A stretch of 64,000 nucleotides of DNA from Shewanella litoralis. GTDB lineage: Bacteria > Pseudomonadota > Gammaproteobacteria > Enterobacterales > Shewanellaceae. How positions within the stretch are numbered: the stretch's first letter is position 1; each line of letters starts with the position of its first letter. The stretch lies in NCBI RefSeq assembly GCF_009828585.1, contig NZ_WSRZ01000002.1, positions 124,001 to 188,000 of the forward strand. Direction: 5' to 3'. The position numbers were made by a program, and so were the translations under genes. The notes under the pieces are model-generated. The model saw nothing but the letters and a program-made list of their open reading frames with translations. It did no database searches and had not been told where the DNA came from. Of this stretch, positions 56,537 to 64,000 are shown piece after piece.

Positions 56537-58414
56537 TTAAATTTTGTTGGAACTGTAGCGAAATTTCAAAAAGTTCTGCGCATTGCTTAACACTAAAAAA
56601 GCATCTTTAAGATTACGACGTTCAAAATCAGACATACTTTCTGGTTCAATATTGTTATCAGGTTCTACCCCAGATTCAATATCTGATGATTGGTGGCGCA
56701 GGCGTACCAACGAGATAAGTTCCATCGCATGCTGTAAGTCTTCACCCTTTGAGTTGGGTAAAATGCCCGCGTCGATAATATCTGCCAGGCGTTCAAATGA
56801 ATTTTGCGATAATGAGCCGATGGCTAGTGCATGTACTCGGATTAAGTCTGCCAATGGCGCAGTACCACGACGTTTTAAATTAATGGAATTATTATGACGT
56901 CCATCTTTTTCCATCACAAAATCTTTAAAAAAAACCAGCGGCGGGGTGCGGTTAAGAGCGTTGTGCGCCAGGCAAGCTAAAAAACGGTTGTTATCCTTGG
57001 TTTTACTCAAGATAAATGTATTTAATTGTTCTGCCCATTTAACCTGACCATAAACCCCGGTAAGATCGAAAAATATAGAGCTGTTTAATAAAGCTTTTGG
57101 GTTTGGGTTTTCTATCCAGTCAGCAAAACATGCTTCCCACTCTGAGCGAGTTTTACGGTGTTCAGGATTACTGGCCATAATATCGCCAGTACAATAACTG
57201 TAACCACAAGCCGCTAAACCATCACACACAAAATCTGCTAACTTTGCAAAATATTCACCATGCACCGCGGCTTTATAGCTATTATCTAAAATAATGGCAT
57301 TGTCTTGATCGGTTACCATCAGTTGCTCATCACGAGCCATTGAACCCAGCGCTAAAAAGCAGTAAGGAACTGGTGGTGGGCCAAATTTCTCTTCAGCAAG
57401 TTCTAGTAAACGCTGCTTAAAGTTACGGCCGATTTCAGACATTGCCCGCCCGACCATATGCGAGTTAGCATCTTCATTAACCATGCGCACAAAACAACTT
57501 TTTAACTGCGAAGATAACGATATTAAGTCCTCGCAACTTTTCTGTTGGAAGATACTACTGACAAATAACAAACTATTTTGCGACTCGTAACGAATAATAT
57601 CGGCAACTTCAATTAAGCCTATGGGGATTTTATTTTTAAGGATCGGCAGATGGTCAATATTATTACGAAGCATCAGTAGCATCGCTTCAAATATATATGC
57701 GTTATGATCCAGTGAAATTAAATCGGTCGACATGACTTGTGAAATAGGGCTATCAACATTGACACCCACTGCAATCACTTTAGCGCAAAGATCATGTTCA
57801 GTAATAATACCGACAAAACTGCTATCTTGTTGATCATCTATATTGGGGTCATTAATTAATACCGCAGAAATATTTTGTTCAGCCATAATGTGGGCTACGG
57901 CTTGTATCGTGCTGTTACAAGGGAGAATAACAGGTTCTCTCGTCAGTAAGGTTTTCACTTTAGAGGTCGTGAGCGCATTAGCTTCAACGGTTTTACCCTT
58001 TACTGCTTGTTTTAGCCGAGTGGTATCCTCAGCCTCAACGAAATCTGCAAAATCGTCATAATTTTCGCATAAGTCATTGAACACCGATTCTGGAATACAA
58101 TATACGAGGGTATCTTTTACTGCTTTGGCCGGAAAACGCACTTTATTATTGGTCAGTAAACCCATTTGGCCAAATAATTGCCCTTGATCAAGACGATTAT
58201 AGAGCTCACCTTTACGGCGATATAACTCTACGACACCACTGCGGATCATATAAAGTTCGGTGATCCTGTCATTAAAGTTAACAATCATACTGTCGGTACG
58301 GTAATAAGAAATCTCAACACTTTTGGCAACGTCAATCAAGACCTGTTCTGGAAGCTTATCAAAGGGAGCGTGTTGAGCAATAAAGCTCTGGATTTCGAGT
58401 ACTTCGGCTGACAT
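56537..58414 (-). CDS. cNMP-binding / CBS / DUF294 nucleotidyltransferase-like protein
   Basis: 625 residues. A cyclic-nucleotide-binding domain (about 15-130) is followed by paired CBS domains (about 160-285; NISAVLINDP, GIITEHDLCAKV). A DUF294 nucleotidyltransferase fold (about 310-450) has the signature LGSMARDEQLMVTDQDNAII, whose GS and DxD are the metal-binding residues. A DUF294_C helical domain (about 480-620) ends the protein. The architecture predicts transfer of a nucleotide to an unknown target under control of two kinds of nucleotide sensor. It is the first gene of an operon with the DEDDh exonuclease. Confidence 0.92.
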   Translation of the reverse strand: MSAEVLEIQSFIAQHAPFDKLPEQVLIDVAKSVEISYYRTDSMIVNFNDRITELYMIRSGVVELYRRKGELYNRLDQGQLFGQMGLLTNNKVRFPAKAVKDTLVYCIPESVFNDLCENYDDFADFVEAEDTTRLKQAVKGKTVEANALTTSKVKTLLTREPVILPCNSTIQAVAHIMAEQNISAVLINDPNIDDQQDSSFVGIITEHDLCAKVIAVGVNVDSPISQVMSTDLISLDHNAYIFEAMLLMLRNNIDHLPILKNKIPIGLIEVADIIRYESQNSLLFVSSIFQQKSCEDLISLSSQLKSCFVRMVNEDANSHMVGRAMSEIGRNFKQRLLELAEEKFGPPPVPYCFLALGSMARDEQLMVTDQDNAIILDNSYKAAVHGEYFAKLADFVCDGLAACGYSYCTGDIMASNPEHRKTRSEWEACFADWIENPNPKALLNSSIFFDLTGVYGQVKWAEQLNTFILSKTKDNNRFLACLAHNALNRTPPLVFFKDFVMEKDGRHNNSINLKRRGTAPLADLIRVHALAIGSLSQNSFERLADIIDAGILPNSKGEDLQHAMELISLVRLRHQSSDIESGVEPDNNIEPESMSDFERRNLKDAFLVLSNAQNFLKFRYSSNKI

Positions 58415-58958
58415 AAATAGACCTGTAAATATGCGATGGATAGCGCTTTATCATTATGTCGATATTATACGAGTAAACGACGCAACATGGGGAACTATCG
58501 TCTATTGAATATTTTGCAGTAGAACAGCTTTTAATATTGAACAAGTTTGAGGCTTAATTTGCCTTTATTGTTAACTGGATTACCGCAAGCGTTACAGTGT
58601 TTTTTTATCCGTACAATATAAATTGAGTTAACGCTATAGTGATAACATGCTCAACTTCGTAAATTTCATCTCTTTATGTGAGCGGTTTTCATATAGGCTT
58701 TCTTTAAACGTAATGTTCGGTTACTGTTTGATTTACAGGAAATAGTACTTATTTGGTGCGCTTGCTGCACTATGTTAGAACTGTGCATTTATTTTTAACA
58801 TTTTTGTAAAGCTAATACCCGCCCTAAAGACCTATTTACACGATTAAACAACGTAATTGTCATTATTTAATTGGAATAAATATTGCTAGAACAACAATAG
58901 AATACGACGTGTTTTAGGGTTTTTATATGGTTGCACATTATTAAAGAGGGATTTATTG
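58415..58958. other. Divergent intergenic region, DUF294 / transglutaminase fusion
   Basis: A 544-bp AT-rich gap with no convincing gene, repeat or operator. It must contain both divergent promoters. Confidence 0.5.
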
Positions 58959-61900
58959 ATGACAATTACAGTTGGTATAGCGCACCATACTCAGTACAAG
59001 TACGATCGGTTAGTGAATATGGGGCCGCATATATTCCGCTTACGCCCAGCACCGCATAGCCGTACTAAGATTAAAAGTTACTCTTTAAAAATCATTCCTG
59101 AAGATCATTACATTAATTGGCAGCAAGATCCTTTTGGTAACTATCAGGCAAGGGTAGTGTTTAATCAACCCACTAAAGAGTTTAGTTTTACCGTTGATTT
59201 AGTTGCTGAAATGACGGTGATTAACCCTTTCGATTTTTTCTTAGAAGACTACGCCGAAGAATTTCCATTTGTTTATGATGCGGTCACAAAAGCCGAACTT
59301 AGCCTCTATTTAAAAAAACGCAAACCCAGCAAAAAGTTCCAAGAACTCATCGATTCATTACAACCTAAAAAGCCGCTGCGAAGTGTTGATTTTTTGGTTG
59401 CCGTTAACCGGGCTATATATGATTTAGTGGATTATGGCATTCGCCTGGAACCCGGTGTGCAAACGCCTAACGATACCATTACTAAACAATCAGGATCATG
59501 TCGTGATTCAGCCTGGTTATTAGTGCAACTGTTTCGTCATTTAGGGTTAGCCTCGCGCTTCGTTTCTGGCTATTTAGTGCAATTAACCTCGGATCAAAAA
59601 TCATTAGATGGCCCAAGTGGTCCCGAGCAAGACTTCACCGATTTACATGCCTGGACTGAAGTGTATATCCCAGGAGCAGGCTGGATTGGACTTGACCCTA
59701 CTTCAGGATTGTTTGCCGGAGAAGGTCACATTCCGCTAGCATGTACCCCTGAACCTAGCGCCGCTGCACCGGTGACGGGCGGGATAGATGACTGTGAATC
59801 TGAATTTAGTTTTTATAATAAAGTGACTCGAGTACATGAAGACCCGCGGGTAACCAAACCTTATTCTGAAACACAATGGACTTCAATTAATCGCCTCGGT
59901 TTACAAGTTGATAAGGCCTTTGACGAGCACGGCATACATTTGACCATGGGCGGTGAGCCGACGTTTATTTCTATTGATGATATGGAACATCCGCAATGGA
60001 ATACTGAAGCCGACGGAAAAGAAAAGAGGGCATTAGCTCAAAATCTATTTGTCGAAATGAATAAAGTGTTTACCCAGGGGGGCTTTACCCATTATGGTCA
60101 AGGCAAGTGGTATCCCGGCGAGCCTTTACCGCGTTGGCAGTATGCTTGCTATTGGCGCAAAGACGGTGTGGCGTTATGGCATGATACGAGTTTACTTGCC
60201 GACCCAAACAAAGATTATAAATTAGATCATACCGACACAAAAAAGTTTGCAGAGACATTTTGCGAACAGATCGGCATTGATAATAAAGCCTTAACCACAG
60301 TGTACGAAGACATTCTCTACCATTTATGGCAAGAAGCCTCATTGCCAGTTGAAATAGGCCCCAAGCAACCAGAGTTGCTGCATGCCATGAGCCGTAAAGG
60401 CTTACTCGAAAAAATGGAGCGCGGCATTGAAAAGCCGGTAGGTTATGTGGTGCCACTGCATTGGAATGATAGCCGTCATTGCTGGCAATCTTGCACCTGG
60501 GAATTTAAACGTGGCCATTGTTTTTTATTACCCGGCGAGTCGCCATTAGGTTATCGCTTACCGTTAGACAGTCTTGAGTGGTCAGGTAATATTATTGACC
60601 GCGATCCTTATGATATTCCTGATTCGTTTACAAAGGCAAAAAAAGTTAAAAAAGGCTTTATTGGCAAAGAGATGATTAAAACCGCGCTGGCCTTCGAGGT
60701 ACGAGAGGGGCGTTTATATATCTTTATGCCACCAACTAGTCATTTTGAACACTATATGGGCTTGTTAAATGCCATTGAAGTGACAGCAAAAGCACTTAGC
60801 ATTCCGGTGGTAATTGAAGGTTATAGCCCGCCTAAAGACAGTCGCATCGAAAAGTACGCTGTAACCCCTGACCCTGGTGTGATTGAAGTGAATATTCACC
60901 CTTCGAATTCTTGGCCGCAACTAGTTGAAAGAACCACCACGCTATATGGGTTAGCTAAAGCATGTCGTTTAGGCACAGATAAGTTTATGGCCGATGGCCG
61001 TCATACAGGTACCGGCGGCGGAAATCATGTGACGTTAGGCGGCGAAACCCCTGACCAAAGTCCATTTTTGCGTCGCCCAGATATTTTACGCAGCTTTATT
61101 ACCTACTGGCAGCATCATCCTGGCTTGTCGTACTTGTTTTCGGGCTTATTCATTGGACCAACCAGCCAGGCGCCTCGTGTTGATGAGGCGCGTGATGAAG
61201 TGTTGTACGAACTTGAGATTGCATTTTCACATATGCCAGAAGGTGAGGTGCCCCAACCTTGGCTAGTTGACCGCTTATTACGCCATTTGCTCGTTGATTT
61301 AACCGGGAATACACACAGAGCCGAATTTTGTATCGATAAGTTATATTCACCAGACTCATCTACTGGTCGTTTAGGCATCGTAGAGTTTAGAGGCTTTGAA
61401 ATGCCGCCTCATGAGCAAATGAGCCTAGTGCAAATGCTTTTGCTGCGCACCTTGTTGGCCTGGTTTTGGAAAAAACCTTATCACAAACCATTGATCCGCT
61501 GGGGAACAGAATTACACGACAAATACTTATTACCGCAATATGTCGAAAACGATTTAGCGCAAGTTTGTCGAGAATTACAACAAGATGGTTTTCAGTTCCA
61601 ATTTAACTGGTTAAATCCGTTCTTTGAATTTAGATTTCCTGTTTGTGGTACGCGTGAGCTTGATAACGTGACGCTAGAATTAAGAACCGCAATTGAACCC
61701 TGGCACGTGCTCGGTGAAGAGGCGAGTGCTTCTGGCACGGCAAGGTATGTTGATTCATCGTTAGAAAGAGTGCAGTTAAAAGTCAAAGGCAGTATGGGTG
61801 ATCGTTATGTGGTGACCTGTAATGGCCGTCATGTGCCACTCAAACCGGTTAAAGGAAATGCTAGAGATGAACAATTTGCCGGCATTCGATATCGAGCCTG

Positions 61901-62270
61901 GCAGCCACCATCAGCATTACATCCAACCATTGGCGTACATGCTCCGCTGGTGTTTGATCTCATAGATACCTGGGAAGGTCGGTCGTTAGGCGGTTTTGTT
62001 TATCATGTTAGCCATGCTGGAGGACGAAACCCTGAAACATTGCCTGTTAACGCCTTTGAAGCAGAAGGGCGCAGAGTGGCAAGGTTTTGGGAACATGGGC
62101 ATACACCGTCGATATTACCATCTGATCTGCCAAGTTGGTTGCCATCGGCTGTGACCCATAGGTTTGTAGCCGCTGAAAAGGTCAGTGAATTTGTTGTACC
62201 AGAGGCCGAAAGTATCAATCCTGATTACCCTAATACCCTGGATTTACGCCGACAACCTAAGTTTAAGTAA
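58959..62270 (+). CDS. Transglutaminase-like protease fused to DUF2126 (GCS-type amidoligase-like)
   Basis: 1103 residues from the ATG at 58959, which has AGAGGG 8 nt ahead. The N-terminal part (about 1-290) is a Bact_transglu_N plus transglutaminase core with a full triad: Cys in GSCRDSAWLL, His in DLHAWTEVYIPG, Asp in WIGLDPTSGL. The rest (about 325-1100) is DUF2126/COG4196: LTMGGEPTFISID, the HTGTGGGNHVTLGG motif, and FRGFEMPPHEQMSLVQ, related to glutamate-cysteine-ligase-type COOH-NH2 ligases. Published neighbourhood analysis of amidoligases groups these with circularly permuted ATP-grasp and alpha-E proteins, as found next door. Proposed role: making and trimming a peptide tag or peptide metabolite; not demonstrated. 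Confidence 0.92.
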   Translation: MTITVGIAHHTQYKYDRLVNMGPHIFRLRPAPHSRTKIKSYSLKIIPEDHYINWQQDPFGNYQARVVFNQPTKEFSFTVDLVAEMTVINPFDFFLEDYAEEFPFVYDAVTKAELSLYLKKRKPSKKFQELIDSLQPKKPLRSVDFLVAVNRAIYDLVDYGIRLEPGVQTPNDTITKQSGSCRDSAWLLVQLFRHLGLASRFVSGYLVQLTSDQKSLDGPSGPEQDFTDLHAWTEVYIPGAGWIGLDPTSGLFAGEGHIPLACTPEPSAAAPVTGGIDDCESEFSFYNKVTRVHEDPRVTKPYSETQWTSINRLGLQVDKAFDEHGIHLTMGGEPTFISIDDMEHPQWNTEADGKEKRALAQNLFVEMNKVFTQGGFTHYGQGKWYPGEPLPRWQYACYWRKDGVALWHDTSLLADPNKDYKLDHTDTKKFAETFCEQIGIDNKALTTVYEDILYHLWQEASLPVEIGPKQPELLHAMSRKGLLEKMERGIEKPVGYVVPLHWNDSRHCWQSCTWEFKRGHCFLLPGESPLGYRLPLDSLEWSGNIIDRDPYDIPDSFTKAKKVKKGFIGKEMIKTALAFEVREGRLYIFMPPTSHFEHYMGLLNAIEVTAKALSIPVVIEGYSPPKDSRIEKYAVTPDPGVIEVNIHPSNSWPQLVERTTTLYGLAKACRLGTDKFMADGRHTGTGGGNHVTLGGETPDQSPFLRRPDILRSFITYWQHHPGLSYLFSGLFIGPTSQAPRVDEARDEVLYELEIAFSHMPEGEVPQPWLVDRLLRHLLVDLTGNTHRAEFCIDKLYSPDSSTGRLGIVEFRGFEMPPHEQMSLVQMLLLRTLLAWFWKKPYHKPLIRWGTELHDKYLLPQYVENDLAQVCRELQQDGFQFQFNWLNPFFEFRFPVCGTRELDNVTLELRTAIEPWHVLGEEASASGTARYVDSSLERVQLKVKGSMGDRYVVTCNGRHVPLKPVKGNARDEQFAGIRYRAWQPPSALHPTIGVHAPLVFDLIDTWEGRSLGGFVYHVSHAGGRNPETLPVNAFEAEGRRVARFWEHGHTPSILPSDLPSWLPSAVTHRFVAAEKVSEFVVPEAESINPDYPNTLDLRRQPKFK

Positions 62271-62283
62271 TCATAGCGATATT

Positions 62284-62325
62284 TGTATCATTCCACCGTA
62301 AATAATCTTAAAGTGGAATGATACA
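62284..62325. other. Intergenic hairpin without T run
   Basis: A perfect 13-bp inverted repeat TGTATCATTCCAC / GTGGAATGATACA with a 16-nt loop, 14 bp after the fusion gene stop. It is followed by GGGGC rather than T, so it is not a classic terminator on the plus strand. Confidence 0.7.
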
Positions 62326-62499
62326 GGGGCGGTCGATTTGTCATAGTTGCAGGGCCAAATAACATTGGTTTTTGACCCTGCATTTGTGACTCTATGTAAG
62401 ATGGTTATTGCCTTACTTTTGGGCAGCAATTCACCGACGCAACAGCCCCTCATGACCTTATGCATTTATCACTGTGTACTTAGATGAGTGTGATTATTG

Positions 62500-64000
62500 A
62501 TGTTAAAACGGAGCGCGTTCAATTTGTATATTAAGTATAGCACTATGGCTGAATTGCCGACTTGGCTTTTTAAGTACCTAAATACATCACATGCTCATGA
62601 CGAACTCGCTAATCACAGCGGTAAGAGTCCAGATCATTGGGATGCCTTGTTTAATCGATTATCAAGTTTAACCTCAGAAGATGTCAGCGAGCGCGCTATC
62701 GAAATCAGCCAATTATTCCAAAATGGCAATATTCAACTCGCCCGAAATCAAAAATGGCATTTTGATCCTTTACCCTTTATGTTTTCTAAAACTGATTGGG
62801 CTTTATTGGAAGCTGGCATAAAACAAAGGACTGTATTACTTAATAAGATCCAGCATGATATTTATGGCGAGCAAACATTACTGCTCGATGGACATATTCC
62901 TGCCCAGCAATTATTTCAAGATAATAACTACCTGCGAGAAGGCTTTAACCTGCCTCAAAATGAGTTAAACCTGTTTTTTACCGCGCTGGATATTTACCGG
63001 GCGCCTTCGGGCGAATTTAAGGTCCTTGTTGATCATTGTCAGTGTCCTTTAGGTTTAGGGTTATTGCTTGAAAGCCGTATTATCGCGCGGCGTGTGATGG
63101 CTGAAGAATTTGCCGAATGTAATGTGCAACAAATTAAAGGCTTTTTGGAACGATTTACCGACACTATTAACGAATATACTCGCTACATGGATGACCCAAG
63201 GATTGTGATCCTCACTCAAGGTGTTGATGATCCTAACTATAATGAACATGCTTTTCTATCAACTTACTTTGGCTATACCTTAGTACAAAGTGCTGACTTA
63301 ACCGTACGACATGGTGAAGTTTGCCTAAAGTCGTTGCCAGGTTTAGGCAAAATAAACGTGATTCTTAGGTGGATACCCGATCGCAGTATTGATTCGTTAG
63401 AACAAACAGAATATTCACTTCATGGCATCCCTGGGCTACTTCAAGCTGTACGAGAAGGTACAGTTAAAGTGCTTAACCCATTTGGCAGCGGCGTATTGTC
63501 ATCACCTGCGATTCAATGCCGCCTCGATGAGTTGTCACTTCATCTTTTAAACGAACCATTGCTGATTGGCGAGCCGAGTCATTATGACCTTGAACAAGCC
63601 AAAACACTTGATTGGAGTTTGCTTGAATTAGTCAGCTACAGCGATAAGCAATTTAAACTCGATGGAAAGAGTGAAGCAGATAAAATTCGTGCCGTCATCT
63701 CTAAGCACCCTGGCGACTATTTTTTTCAAGAAAAGCCCATATTTAGCAGTGCACCTTTTTGGAGCGACGGCAAACTCGTTTCTAAGCCTGTGGTATTTAG
63801 GTGCTATGCATTGACCACTGAAAATGGCGTGGAAGTATTGCCTTCTGCTTTATGTTTTTCTAACGAAAACGATAAAGATCCGAGTGTATCGGGTTGGCTC
63901 AAAGACACCTGGATTAATACTGCAGACAATCTTGTGGCAGATGTTCAAAATATGCCCGTTCCAATCAGAAAAAGAATGGATGTGACTCTGCTAGAAGGTG
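62500..64000 (+). CDS. Circularly permuted ATP-grasp family protein (N-terminal part; cut by window edge)
   Basis: I read 500 codons open to the right edge from the ATG at 62500; an in-frame ATG at 62545 (MAELPTWLFKYLNT) is an equally possible start, and neither has a strong ribosome site. The sequence has DUF404/DUF407-type features of circularly permuted ATP-grasp proteins: GLLLESRIIARRVMAEEFAE, DPRIVILTQGVDDPNYNEHAFLSTYFGY in two blocks, VCLKSLPGLGKINVILRW, VKVLNPFGSGVLSSPA and FFQEKPIF. Such proteins carry a C-terminal alpha-E domain, expected beyond the edge. It follows the transglutaminase-DUF2126 fusion by 229 bp and is presumably its partner ligase. Confidence 0.85.
   Translation, partial: MLKRSAFNLYIKYSTMAELPTWLFKYLNTSHAHDELANHSGKSPDHWDALFNRLSSLTSEDVSERAIEISQLFQNGNIQLARNQKWHFDPLPFMFSKTDWALLEAGIKQRTVLLNKIQHDIYGEQTLLLDGHIPAQQLFQDNNYLREGFNLPQNELNLFFTALDIYRAPSGEFKVLVDHCQCPLGLGLLLESRIIARRVMAEEFAECNVQQIKGFLERFTDTINEYTRYMDDPRIVILTQGVDDPNYNEHAFLSTYFGYTLVQSADLTVRHGEVCLKSLPGLGKINVILRWIPDRSIDSLEQTEYSLHGIPGLLQAVREGTVKVLNPFGSGVLSSPAIQCRLDELSLHLLNEPLLIGEPSHYDLEQAKTLDWSLLELVSYSDKQFKLDGKSEADKIRAVISKHPGDYFFQEKPIFSSAPFWSDGKLVSKPVVFRCYALTTENGVEVLPSALCFSNENDKDPSVSGWLKDTWINTADNLVADVQNMPVPIRKRMDVTLLEG

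Overview
The window looks like chromosomal DNA of a marine gammaproteobacterium, most probably a low-GC Shewanella. The basis is the run alanine dehydrogenase / lrp / ftsK / lolA / rarA / crcB / serS / tus genes / yccA, which I remember as Shewanella-like gene order. Other pointers are a TonB-dependent sugar receptor of the Xanthomonas/Caulobacter type, many c-di-GMP proteins and interspersed hairpin repeats. I made no database comparison.

Region 1 (1-19.7 kb) is a starch/maltodextrin utilisation locus. On the minus strand it encodes a TonB-dependent outer-membrane receptor, a flavin-dependent halogenase-like protein, two exported GH13 amylases, a GH97 alpha-glucosidase, a GPH/SLC45-type sugar transporter and a lipoprotein GH15 glucoamylase (cut by the left edge). 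Divergently on the plus strand are a cytoplasmic GH13 alpha-glucosidase and a FucP-type hexose transporter. Polymer would be trimmed outside and in the periplasm, imported as oligosaccharide or glucose, and finished in the cytoplasm. Four copies of a LacI-type palindrome (TGCATACGTATKCA) lie near the divergent promoters, the GH97 gene and the transporter; the regulator gene itself is not in the window. A TrmY-like methyltransferase gene and a yecH-like gene interrupt the locus, and two copies of a ~265-bp inverted-repeat element sit directly downstream of the two GH13 genes.

Region 2 (19.8-36.3 kb) is mostly core genome: an RsmB-like RNA methyltransferase, a GAF/GGDEF/EAL protein, ald, lrp, then ftsK-lolA-rarA-crcB-serS, a small membrane protein missed by length filters, the tusDCBE tRNA thiolation genes, yccA, a PunR-like LysR regulator and tRNA-Ser(UGA).

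Region 3 (36.3-51.1 kb) looks accessory. It starts with a truncated tyrosine recombinase against the tRNA and ends near a second decayed fragment of a similar recombinase. Between them are a LytS/LytTR two-component system with an unknown membrane-anchored protein, a broken IS200/RAYT-type transposase, a lipoprotein, a PAS/GGDEF/EAL protein, a candidate ovothiol pathway (PLP beta-lyase, possible OvoB, plus OvoA), an ADP-ribosylglycohydrolase and an NhaC antiporter.

Region 4 (51.1-64 kb) holds a BCCT transporter, a membrane-anchored EEP-family phosphohydrolase, cbpA-cbpM preceded by a 7-bp tandem repeat, an operon of a DUF294/CBS nucleotidyltransferase and a DnaQ-type exonuclease, and finally a transglutaminase-DUF2126 fusion followed by a circularly permuted ATP-grasp protein (cut by the right edge). 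The last pair resembles a poorly understood peptide-ligase system and, with the halogenase-like protein, is among the least explained biology here.
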